A DNA stretch of 64,000 nt from Tilletia caries (Eukaryota > Basidiomycota > Exobasidiomycetes > Tilletiales > Tilletiaceae). Made by a program: the position numbers and the translations under genes. Shown in pieces: positions 10,157-19,768 of this stretch. The DNA lies in contig JALUTQ010000018.1 of NCBI GenBank assembly GCA_032718865.1, positions 186,001 through 250,000 on the forward strand, in the 5' to 3' direction. Below the pieces are notes generated by a model that was not told the DNA's origin, made no database searches, and was given only the letters and a program-made list of their open reading frames with translations. Within the stretch, counting starts at the first letter, position 1, and the number at the start of each line of letters is the position of its first letter.

Positions 10157-11304
10157 ATGCTGTTCAACACCAAGTGAGCTTCTCTTCGCGCTGTGACTTG
10201 TGCTGACTGCTGCGTGCCGATGAGCCGGGCTTCTGACAATCCCTCATCTCCCCAACTCAAAACAGCGCCATCGCCTCATTCGTCTCTGGCCTGTCCTTCA
10301 GCCTGCTCGGTGCGCCCGCACTCATGGACACCCAGACCCCTGTGCGTGCCCAGGACGGCTGTCTGAGCTGCAGCCCCTGCGCTGTAGACTCGTGCCAGAC
10401 GAACCTGCCTGGTGGTCAGTTTCGCGTTGCGGGAACCGGTTGTCGACGCGTCGGTATTGGGATGCTGACTGGTTCTCTCTCTCTCTTGCAGGTCTGATTC
10501 TTCTGACCCAGTTCTGGGACACCCACCCGGCGGCCGGACCCGATGACTCGTGGACGATCCATGGGTGAGTTCTTGTCCCCGTACGCTGCAGCTGAGTACA
10601 CGTGCCAACATACTCACCCTGCTTTCAACCCCCTATCCAGTCTTTGGTGCGCAGCATATTTCCTGACCCCTATTCCTCGTTTTCCCCTTGCTGACCTTCA
10701 CTTCTCCCGCCTTCCCCTTCTCATCTGAATTCTCCCGTCTTCTCTGTCTCCCTGCAGGCCCGACTACTGCAACGGCTCCTACCCCGCCAACTGCGACCCT
10801 TCCCGCGAGAACCTCTACCCGCTCGACGTCCTCAAGGACGCAAACGAGACCGACCTCATCAGCTACATGAACGAGTTTTGGGTCTCCGACCGCGGCAGCA
10901 CGCCCGACTTCTGGTCGCACGAGTGGTCCAAGCACGGCGTCTGCGTCTCCACGCTCGACCCCAAGTGCTACGACCAGGACACCTACACGCCGAACCAGGA
11001 CCTGGTCGACTTCTTCAAGACGACCACGGCTTTGCATCAGCGGTACAACCTTTATGACGCCCTTGCCAAGGCCAACATTCTGCCTACGACGTCGCAGACG
11101 TACGCTCTGAGCGACGTCAAGGCTGCGCTTCGTGACGCGTTCGGCGTCGACGTCTCGCTTCGCTGCAACTCTGCATATCTCCAGGAGGCGTGGATCTATC
11201 ACCACACCAACGGACGCGCTAACGACCCTGACTCGTTTGTTGCTATCGACGGCCTGGCGAGGGACAACAGGTGCCCGACCACCGTCCGCTACGTGCCCAA
11301 GTGA
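10157..11304 (+). CDS. secreted ribonuclease T2
   Basis: Five exons: 10157-10173, 10266-10414, 10492-10564, 10641-10646 and 10758-11304, 263 residues. RNase T2 enzymes cleave RNA through 2',3'-cyclic phosphates and act outside the cell or in vacuoles. A hydrophobic N-terminus (SFVSGLSFSLLGAPAL) looks like a signal peptide. Eight or more Cys residues follow. CAS I is WTIHGLWPDYC (His about residue 79) and CAS II is FWSHEWSKHGVC (His136, Glu137, His141), so all catalytic residues are present. The fourth exon is 6 nt and supplies Leu-Trp of HGLWPD; the conserved motif is incomplete without it. The donor after exon 2 could be GTGGTC or GTCAGT; GTCAGT fits better and keeps PGGLILLTQFWD. Confidence 0.93.
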
Positions 11305-11551
11305 ACGGTCCGGGTCGCGTGCCCAGACTGGTCCTTCCGCATCCTCACAAGTATCCTACAACCTGGTCGCGGACACTGTCTATTAATTCTTGATTGGAAT
11401 GCATGCAAAGTGCGTATTCATACAGTTTTTGCTCGATCTAGAACGCCCTCGTCACAGGAGTGGATCGCTCCTTGATCCTCTTTCGGATCATCGCCTTGAC
11501 TCTCTCCCACCTCCTTCAGCAACCTTCTGCGCAAGCAAAGCAAGATCACCA

Positions 11552-12874
11552 TCATCGGTAGCCACCGCCACCGCCGCCCCCATTCGCGCCATTCGCTCCC
11601 GACGCACCTGGATGATAGCCGTACCCCGGCGCGGAGCTGTTCGGAAAGTTCGACCCCGATCCGAACGCAGCATGCATCATCCTTCGATCTGCAACATGTG
11701 CCTGCTGTGTTGGAGTAAAACCGAAGCCAGTCGGTCCGTAGCCTTGTGGCTGCTGCTGCTGTTGCTGTTGTGGTTGTTGCTGGTAAGACGGACCGGGCCC
11801 GTCGCGGTAGTAGCCTCCCTGCCCACCGTGTTCAGCTTGCTGCATGCCGACGTTGTCTCCGACATCACCCTGCTCTTGTCTGCTACCAGAGCCAGAAGCT
11901 TGCGGGCCGTTCCCGAATGCTCGTCGCGCAGCCATCTCTTGTAGAACACGCGAGATTTCAGGAAGTTCCTCGGCAAGACCGAGCTCCTGGAGGGTGCATC
12001 CTCCAAGAAGGTTGAACCGGAGGTTTTCCACCCTCTCATGCGGCGGGCGTTGAGGAAGCGGCTCCGACGGCGGCAGGAGGTCCAGAACTGACGACGGCGG
12101 CTCGCCATTGTCCCGAACCTTCAACCGCCCAGCGTAGAAGTCCAGCCAGGTCTGTCGGCTCAGGGAGTAACCCCGGACCGCGTCAGGATCGAGTTGCGGG
12201 CCCCTAAGCAGCGGCTCAAACTTGCGGACCGCCCTCCGTATCCGGTCCTTCTCCGCCTGAGCTTCAGCAAGAAATTTTTCTTGGTTTTCAGCCAGCTTGG
12301 CAACCGAGATCCGCAGCATCGCCATCTCCACCGCAATTCCGGCATCCGAGGAGGTGCTAGGTTGAGGAGCCGCGGAGAAGGAGGAAGAAGGGTGCGAGGC
12401 GTCGCCTGGCTGCGTTAGGAGTTGTCGTGCTCGCTGTTCGAGCTGCTCCATCTTTGCGGCCACGCTGGAATTGGCAGCGAGCAAGGAGGCCTCCAGCTGA
12501 TCACGGGAGCTCGAAGAGCCCGACGGGTATGTGGAGCCTGGAGCCATTGCCTTCTGAGTGGTCGGTTGTTCGGGTCGTGGATATGATGGCAGTGGTGGTT
12601 GCTGTGGTTGCTGCTGTTGTTGCTGTGGTTGCTGCTGTTGCTGCTGTTGCTGCTGCTTTTGCTCTAGTTGTTGCTTTCTCTTCTGCCAGAAGCTCAACGG
12701 AGCTGTTGGCTCCGCCGAAACGCCTGCGCCTGAAGCGCCCTGCGTGGACCCAGCTGCGTCTGCACTGCCTGGGATACTGCGTGGATCAGCGTCTCGACTG
12801 CTGCTCCCGCCCGCGCCCGCGCCTGCGCCGCTGCCGTCTCCGCTTCCGCTGCCGTAACCTCCTCGTGAGCTCAT
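11552..12874 (-). CDS. Gln-rich coiled-coil protein, unknown function
   Basis: Single open exon, 440 residues from the ATG at 12874; an in-frame ATG at about 12970 would add 32 residues, but the Gly/Ser-rich start at 12874 looks more natural. Order of parts: Gly/Ser/Ala-rich N-terminus; a segment ending in a broken polyglutamine tract near residues 70-95, coded mostly by CAG/CAA; a coiled-coil region (about 135-230) with MEQLEQRARQLL and LAENQEKFLAEAQAEKDRIRR; a compact block YSLSRQTWLDFYAGRLKVRD then NLRFNLLGGCTLQELGLAEELPEI; a second Gln-rich stretch; and a Gly-rich end. I do not recognise the family. Such composition is common in fungal transcription or mRNA-granule proteins, but no function is claimed. 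Confidence 0.75.
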   Translation of the reverse strand: MSSRGGYGSGSGDGSGAGAGAGGSSSRDADPRSIPGSADAAGSTQGASGAGVSAEPTAPLSFWQKRKQQLEQKQQQQQQQQQPQQQQQQPQQPPLPSYPRPEQPTTQKAMAPGSTYPSGSSSSRDQLEASLLAANSSVAAKMEQLEQRARQLLTQPGDASHPSSSFSAAPQPSTSSDAGIAVEMAMLRISVAKLAENQEKFLAEAQAEKDRIRRAVRKFEPLLRGPQLDPDAVRGYSLSRQTWLDFYAGRLKVRDNGEPPSSVLDLLPPSEPLPQRPPHERVENLRFNLLGGCTLQELGLAEELPEISRVLQEMAARRAFGNGPQASGSGSRQEQGDVGDNVGMQQAEHGGQGGYYRDGPGPSYQQQPQQQQQQQPQGYGPTGFGFTPTQQAHVADRRMMHAAFGSGSNFPNSSAPGYGYHPGASGANGANGGGGGGGYR

Positions 12875-13247
12875 GCTTGGGCTTAGAGCTAAAGCAAGAC
12901 CGGGACTATTTGCTCGGCTCCTGGTTCGAGCTGGTCTGACCGGAGGTGTATGGATGAAGAAGAATCCCAACGTCGACCCGCTCCTGCTTGTTGTCGAGAT
13001 TCGAGAAGCTCGAGCTCGATCTCATCTCGAGAAGCAGGCAACAGCGGCAAGACTCGGCAAGAGGCGCAAGAAGGTCGGCTGGAAGTCGCGGAGACGGCGT
13101 CTCAGGAACGGGCCTGGAACGCGGGAAGAACGGCACGCGCTTGGACCTTCACCTCCTTCCCAAGCTCAACGCGAATTCGCCCCCCCCCCATTCGAAGAAG
13201 CAAGCCATACAAACCAGAAAGAGAAGCGTCAGGTTTACAGTATTATC
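12875..13247. promoter_or_regulatory. divergent promoter region
   Basis: 373 bp between the Gln-rich gene (-) and the oxidoreductase (+). It contains CCCCCCCC at about 13182-13190. No named motif was recognised. Confidence 0.4.
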
Positions 13248-15004
13248 ATGTCCTCCTCATCTGGATCTCGCTCTCCGTATGTCTGCCGCTGGGGTGAGTG
13301 CCAATCGTGATGTCCAGCCCGGCGTTTGACAACCCAGAGATCCATGCTGATGCCTCTTGTGCCATGACAGGTATTCTGGCCACCGGTGGCATCGCCAAGG
13401 TCTTCTCTAAAGACCTCCTCGTCGACCCAGCTTCAAGAAAGGTGGACGATGTCTCCCACAAGGTCGTCGCAGTAGCCTCAAGCTCCAGCATCGATCGTGC
13501 AAAATCATTCATCGAGGACGCAGGGCTTACACAGCACGCTCCGACTGCATATGGAACGTACGAAGACATGGTGCAAGATTCTAATGTCAACATTGTCTAC
13601 GTTGCCACACCGCATGCATTTCACTATCGTGACGTTATGCTGTGTTTGAATCATAATAAGCATGTCCTTTGCGAGGTGAGCGGAATTCTTGGCTCATAGG
13701 CTCTCACCGGTATCGTTCGGCTGAACAAAGTCAGCTCCGCGTCTTCAGAAACCATTCACGATCAACGCGAAGCAAGCTGAGCGCATCTTCAGTGTCGCAA
13801 AGGAGAAAGTGAGTAGATCGAGACCTGGAAAGTTGCCTTCGATTCCATGCCCTTCCAAGTTGACACCTCAACGTCGCATCTGTACAGAAACTCTTCGTGA
13901 TGGAGGCCGTTTGGACCCGCTTCTTCCCAATCATATCCGAGATTCAAGACCTCGTGCATCGCAAGCAAGTACTCGGCAAGATTCGCCGGGTCCAGTCCGA
14001 TCTCAGCTGTTACTTCGCCCCTGATCCCAAGCACAGGCTGTTTGCACCCGAACTTGGTGGTGGCGCATTGCTTGACCTGGGTCAGTGTCCCTTCTTAACA
14101 GCCCTGAAAGAGTAGGGTTCAGAGGCTTACTTCTTTTCTCGACATCTGAACCTTCAGGAATATACGCCTTGACCTGGCAAAGCTTGATCCTGCATCGACA
14201 TCCAGAGTGAGTTTGCCGAGTCTCTCTAATGTGTTTCTCTGACATGTCGCGCTCATCGACACTCTCTATCGCTCGTTGAACATCGTCAGGAATCAAGGCA
14301 GGGCACCACGCGTCTCCAGCAGCATGATCAAGACCTCACTGACTAAAGTCGATGAGACGACTGCCATCTTGCTCAACTTCGATGAGCTCGGGGCGCAGGG
14401 AGTTGCCACCTGCTCTGTAAGAATTCTGACAGGCCATCACTAGTCGTCCGCAGGAGAGAAGATTCATGCTGACGGTGTTTGCTTCTCCAACCTCACAGAT
14501 GACCTACAACTTATCCGAACCTGCAGTCACCATCTCGGGAGAAAAGGTAAGTGAATCCGTCTCCCAAGCATTGCATCGAACCCAAGTTGCGTTTGCGTCG
14601 CCTTGCTGAGCGCTGACTCACGCTTCTGTTCTTTAGGGAGACCTAATCATCCGTCGAGATCCCTACCGGCCGCAAACGTACACCCTGCTCCAGAAGGACA
14701 AAGACGGCATTTACACCGAAGCGCGCACGAAGGAGTTCAAGATTCCAGGCAATGGGTAAGAGCTTCCCGACCTAGCATCCAGCCTTGCGGTTCCCCGCTT
14801 CCTCTCCTATTCACGCATCTGACAACTCTTCTCTCTCTTTGCAGAATGTTCTGGGAGGCAGACGCGTGTGCACGAGCGCTCCGAGATAAGCAACTCGAGG
14901 CGCCGCAGTGTTCACACGAGGACACGCTGTTTACCATGCGGGTCATGGATCAAGCCCGTGCTCAAGGTGATCTCGTCTATCCCGAATCCCTGGAGGCGGT
15001 ATGA
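13248..15004 (+). CDS. Gfo/Idh/MocA-family NAD(P) oxidoreductase (dihydrodiol / D-xylose dehydrogenase type)
   Basis: Nine exons: 13248-13293, 13371-13675, 13749-13808, 13888-14080, 14158-14206, 14290-14416, 14499-14546, 14637-14755 and 14845-15004, 368 residues, every junction in phase. An N-terminal Rossmann start (RWGILATGGIAKVFSKDLL) is followed by VVAVASSSSIDRAKSFIED and [36 protein letters not shown]. The latter carries the EKP motif, whose Lys is typical of this family. The C-terminal part (GGGALLDLGIYALTW) matches the dimeric dihydrodiol dehydrogenase / NADP-D-xylose 1-dehydrogenase branch. The substrate cannot be read from sequence. No signal peptide, so probably cytosolic. Confidence 0.88.
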
Positions 15005-15009
15005 AAGAA

Positions 15010-15022
15010 GGGGGGGGGGGGG
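15010..15022. repeat. poly-G run
   Basis: Uninterrupted G run directly after the oxidoreductase stop codon. It is a likely slippage site and has no assigned function. Confidence 0.8.
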
Positions 15023-15151
15023 TTTCGAACTTTGGCAATGGATTATACTTCATCAACACGAGAGCGTTCACAAGGTTTCGGCCACCTTGGGCGCGTGGGT
15101 GAATTCATTGAATTGATTGTCTATGGGCACCTGCTTCGGCGTTGGGATTGC

Positions 15152-15550
15152 TCAAGCGGGCCGAACTGCGATCTTGTCCTCCGGCTTCAGTTTTCTTTGC
15201 TCCTCGCCGTAGAAGAGACGACGAGTGAGGACGACTGATGTGAGAAGAAAGAAATGGAGCGAAGATCTGTCAGTCCCACTCTGGGCGTCCAGAGGGACAA
15301 TGCACCACTCTGACATCTGACAAGCGGAGTGCTGCCGGAACAGAGAGAGAGACATACCTGATGTCGCTACCAAGAGAGGCAGAGACAGCACCATGATCTG
15401 GGCGTATGAAGTAACAAGAGATCGGTTCGGTTCTTTCAATTCGATTGAGCCCACGATGAAGCTTGGGTCCAACAAGGCGAACCAGGAACTCACCCGAATC
15501 CGCTGCTGATTCGGAGTCAGGGGAGGACGGCGGGGCGCTTGCTGCGGCAT
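15152..15550 (-). CDS. 59-residue single-pass membrane protein, unknown
   Basis: Three exons, 15550-15494, 15397-15358 and 15234-15152, with consensus splice sites and consistent phases, giving exactly 60 codons with stop. The protein begins MPQQAPRRPPLTPNQQRIR, has one membrane segment (IMVLSLPLLVATSVVL) and ends in a charged tail (TRRLFYGEEQRKLKPEDK). A basic/proline-rich start before the membrane helix and a YGEEQRKL tail fit a small organellar membrane protein, possibly mitochondrial inner membrane. I recall similar short fungal proteins but cannot name a family. The clean splice phasing is the main reason to believe it. Confidence 0.7.
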   Translation of the reverse strand: MPQQAPRRPPLTPNQQRIRVSSWFALLDPSFIVGSIELKEPNRSLVTSYAQIMVLSLPLLVATSGMSLSLFRQHSACQMSEWCIVPLDAQSGTDRSSLHFFLLTSVVLTRRLFYGEEQRKLKPEDKIAVRPA

Positions 15551-15944
15551 GCTTCTTCCTTTCTCCGATCTATATGTTATACTTGCTTCGAGCGGACAGC
15601 GTCAGCGTCCCGGCTGCCCTCCAACTTGTCTCGTTCGAACTTTCGAAGGCAGTTACGCGGGTTCGCCGGGAGGGTGGTAAAGTTCACGGGTGAAGTGGTG
15701 AAGGCGCTTGGTTCGCTGCGTGTACTGACAGCGGTTTCAAATTCCCACGGCCGCGCGGCCGCGGCCGTTAGTAAATCCACCTATCCGTCTTGTCGGCGCC
15801 ACGCGGGGACCTGTGTCCGAAGTCCGAGGCGGCTCCGAGGGCTCATGCATCTATATCTAAATCTAAGCCCGGCCTAGTGTGACACAGTAATAGTGAGTGG
15901 ACACTGGCCGTGGGCCAGGCGCCATGCGCCAGGCGGGCTGATTA
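15551..15944. other. intergenic
   Basis: Upstream region of the 59-residue membrane protein up to the MITE. GC-rich, with a CCGCGCGGCCGCGGCCG stretch near 15750. No gene seen. Confidence 0.5.
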
Positions 15945-16372
15945 CAGTAGAACCTCGAAAAGTCGATCACTCGATTGGGCGATCACCTCGATAGCTGATC
16001 ACTTTTGCCCTTCCCCCGAGCTCGGGGGTATGTAAAAAGGGGGGTAAAGCCATATTACCTCGATCATCCGGTCTTGATCACTTTTTTGAGCGTCTGATCG
16101 GCATAAACGGGTAGCGCAACACGGTGTTGCGAGTGCGTCGACACGGTGTCGCGAGTGTGTCGACACGTGCTGTGAAGGTGTCAACACAGTGTTGCGAAGG
16201 CGTCAACACCGTGTTGCGAACTTTTCAACGCGGTGTCGCGAAACATTTGAGTGGTCTGTGCGCAGACTTTTGAGAAAATTTTACATAGACAAAACTCTTT
16301 GGGCCGATCACCTCTATGGCCGATCACTTAGACCTTTCCCCCGAAGGTGATCGACTTTTCGACGTTCTACTG
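15945..16372. mobile_element. pogo-like MITE with TA target duplication
   Basis: 428-bp element with terminal inverted repeats of about 27 bp beginning CAGTAGAACCTCGAAAAG on the left and CAGTAGAACGTCGAAAAG (reverse complement) on the right, flanked by TA on both sides (15943-15944, 16373-16374). CAGTAGAAC ends and TA duplication are typical of pogo/Fot1 members of the Tc1-mariner superfamily. There is no transposase, so it is non-autonomous. The centre (about 16110-16245) carries degenerate tandem units of about 24 bp containing GTGTTGCGA / GTGTCGCGA and TCGACAC / TCAACAC. Confidence 0.88.
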
Positions 16373-16374
16373 TA

Positions 16375-17069
16375 CATACATCGTATAACTTGTATCCGCT
16401 TCCATGCTATGAAATATGAAACCTTGGTGTGGGGTGCCTGGTCTTGCAGCGCTTTGTTGTCCATTATTGTTATTGGAGCCCTCACGAAAGTGCCGAGTGC
16501 CGTGACCTAAATTACATTTATTGTTTCCCAGTAAGTCCTGCCTGTTGCCCAGTTCCCCTGCTCTAGCCTCGGTTTCCTCACGTCCCTCAACTTGTTGCAT
16601 CACTCGCTGACTACTAACTGACTATTGACTCCTCGCTCGAGACGCCCAGGCGGGCCCAGCGCTCTATCTATCTGCTGCCTCTTCGGTGGTGGGGTAGTAA
16701 GTGTGGAGGTCCCGGTCGCTTCCCTCATCAGCGCCTCAGCCACCGAATAATCGTGGACGATGTCTCACCCCCTCTGCGGCTCTGCCTACTCCTCCCACGC
16801 CATGCATCAGCAGGGTTTCGCGACGTGAAATACGCTCGCCTCCGTCCTCGCTCACTCCTAAAACGCGGCCAGTCCACTCGACACCCCGCAGCTAACCCTC
16901 TTTACATTTCCCGCTCTTCGCAGCTTCTCCTCGCTCCTTCCCGTTCGCTTTCTCTCGATATCGTCCCCTACTCTTCTCGCGGCCGTGGGCCCATATAGAC
17001 GCTTCAGGTTAATTTTTTTTTTCGACTGCCCTCCTCCTCCTCCACCAGCCTCCTGTCCGCTCAACGACG
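16375..17069. other. intergenic / upstream of carboxylesterase
   Basis: About 695 bp between the MITE and the esterase start. Pyrimidine-rich toward the start codon, with a TTTTTTTTT run near 17010. Probably promoter and 5' UTR; no gene seen. Confidence 0.5.
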
Positions 17070-18915
17070 ATGCTGGTACCAAGAACACGGAACGCGATGA
17101 AGGGCGGAGCGATCTCCTTTTCTCTGCTCTGCCTCTTCGTTTGCACAACATTAGCCACCTTGGCCACATCTCGCTCTATATCGCAGAGAGCACCCCTACC
17201 ACGAGCCGAAGGCGCCATCGACCCCCTACTCATCGTAACAACAACCTCAGGCCAAGTCCGAGGCCAGGCTTCGGGTTCCTTATATACTTACAAAGGTATT
17301 CCGTATGGCAAGTCCACCGGCGGCTCCAGACGCTTCCGAGCACCGACACTGGCATCGTATTCGAACAGCATCATCGATGCCACCGCCTTCGGCCCATCTT
17401 GTCCTCAGCTGGTCAACAACGCCAGCAGGCTGGTCAGCGCCTTTACTGGTTCGGTCGCACCGTCTCTCGATCAGCAATCGGAGGACTGCCTTTCGGCCAA
17501 CGTCTTCGTTCGCGGGAGCACAAGAGCAAAAGCTTCCTCATTGATTAATGGGCATGGGGGAGCGGCGGTCATGATCTGGGTACGTCAACAAAAGTTCTTT
17601 GTCGGCGGCCATTTTTTGGCCAGTAGCTCATCATCTTGAACCCAATTCGCAGATCTATGGCGGATCTTTTCAGTACGGAGCGTCCTCATCTGGCCTATAC
17701 AACGCGCAAAACTTCGTAGAGGGACAGGACGATGTCATCGTCGTCTCCTTCAACTATCGGACCAACATCTTCGGCTTCCCGCTCTCTCCGCAGATCCAGG
17801 CCCTGGACGCCTCCATCGGGTACAACCGAGGTCTGGAGGACCGGGATCTGGCTATTGATTGGGTGCACAGGAACATTGCCCGCTTTGGTGGTGACCCGGA
17901 CCGGATCACCCTCTTTGGCGAGTCGGCAGGAGGCGTAAGCGTGGACACCTGGGCCTTCGCGAATGCGGGGACCGCAAACCCCTTGGTCAAGGGACTCATC
18001 GTCCAGTCCGGGGCGGTCCAGGGTCTCGACCTTTCGCTCGGGAATCTGAACCCAGACTGGACCCGGCCCCTATCATCCTGGAACAAGGTTGCCAATTACC
18101 CGACGGTCAAATGCGGGCTAAAGCCCGACGCAGCGCAGTTGGCCTGCATGCAGAAAGTCGACTTCTCCGTCTTGCTCGACGCGATCTTCTGGTCAGGCTC
18201 GGACTTTGGCCCTGCGGTCGACAACAAGCGCTACTTCGACGACTGGGAAGGTCGTTCGGCGCGCGGTCAATTCGCCAAGGTGCCCACGCTGATGGGCACC
18301 AATGCCGATGAAGGTACCATTCTCTCCGGTCTCTTCCTCTCTGACCTGGCCGGCATGGTCACACAATCATCCTTGATCACCCCGCTCATCTTCACATGTC
18401 CTGCGAAGCGCGAAGTGTCGGACCGCATGGCTAATGGCGTACCGGCATGGCGGTATGTGTACCATGGTAACTGGGACAACATGAACAGTGGAATGTGAGT
18501 CCGATCTTTGCGTTCTAGTTACCTGCACGCCGTGCTGACCGAATGATCTGTCATTTACAGCTCCGCCCTCGGAGCATACCACTTCTCAGAAGTACCTCTT
18601 GTGTTCAAGACGTACCCATCCGCCTACCTTTCCGACCTCTCTCATGCTGTCGAGGTACCCGCCCAGCAAAATGACGTTTCGAATTGGATGCAGGGAGCCT
18701 GGGCAGCCTTCGCCCGCAACCCGCAGCGCGGACTCGTCAACTACGGCTGGCCCACGTATTCACCATTCACCAACTCGCTCGCGAACATTGCCCGCAACAA
18801 CTCGGCTGCGGCTTCGTTCAGTTTCCCGGACCCTGTGGATCTGGGATGCAACCTTGGTGTCCCGATCGAGTCGTCGTTATATAAGCTGATTCGAAAGATT
18901 GGATCTGCTTTATGA
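17070..18915 (+). CDS. secreted type-B carboxylesterase/lipase
   Basis: Three exons, 17070-17579, 17653-18494 and 18561-18915, 568 residues. A second ATG at 17097 places a hydrophobic signal peptide (ISFSLLCLFVCTTLATLA) closer to the N-terminus and may be the true start. Carboxylesterase-B features: YKGIPYG near residue 75, SEDCLSANVF, an oxyanion-type IYGGSFQYG after the first intron, the nucleophile elbow FGESAGGVSV (Ser about 261), acid NADEGT, and catalytic His in LGAYHFSEVPLVF. The triad is complete. It hydrolyses carboxylic esters; the substrate is unknown. Confidence 0.9.
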
Positions 18916-19768
18916 AGGAACAAGGCAGATCCACTCAGCTCTTGACCGACCCGGACGGGTTTTACGCCTCGTCCCTCGGCCACTCGACTCACCACCTTCG
19001 TTCGCTACCTCCCGAACACTATCTTTTTTCTTTGCTTCGCCTTCGACCTTCGGCCTCACCACTTTTCACAACACCTGCATTTTCCCTCAAGTCATTCTTA
19101 TTCGTCACCACGAACGGGCCCATGGAGGCCGACCTCGCAGCAACAGCAACACAAGTTGCATCAGCATGCCAAAGGTCGGTCCCTTCCGGGCCCTTCGCCT
19201 CTTCTGCTTTACCGCCTCGCCAAGTACATATACATACACCCCCAGCAAACCACATCGTCAAACTTCTCCCCTTCGCCGGAACTTGAAACGGACGGACCGG
19301 AAACGTGATTTGGAAAGCCTCGCATGCGCGCTGTTTCCTTCACCCTCTCTCTTTCCCTCGCCCTTCGCTATCCCCTTCAGATTCCTGTATAGTCCCATAA
19401 TACCTTCATTCCAACTTTGTCATTGCCTTTCCCACTCAGCAAGTCAGTAACTCAGTACATACATACTCAGTACCCAGCAGGCAGGTGTACATGGACGCAT
19501 GGACACTTCCGGGACAAATTCTTCGGGACCCTTTGTTCGGTCGGCCTCTGTCTTAAATTCTCAAGTCTTATTAGATCTGCTCATTTGCCAAGACATGCGG
19601 CCTTTGATAAGATAAGGAAGAAACGTGGCCCCGGACCAGATGATGCACGGTGGAACGAGCTGCCAAACTCAGGCCACATCCGTCCTCAGTGCCTCAGTCC
19701 GGACTCCTCGCTGGGAACAGGAAGGACAACGACGACAACCATCATCTCCTTTTCCACGAAAAGCAGCG
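18916..19768. other. intergenic, tandem genes
   Basis: 853 bp between the esterase stop and the oxysterol-binding protein start. It holds the 3' UTR and next promoter. Rich in CT stretches; no convincing gene. Confidence 0.5.
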
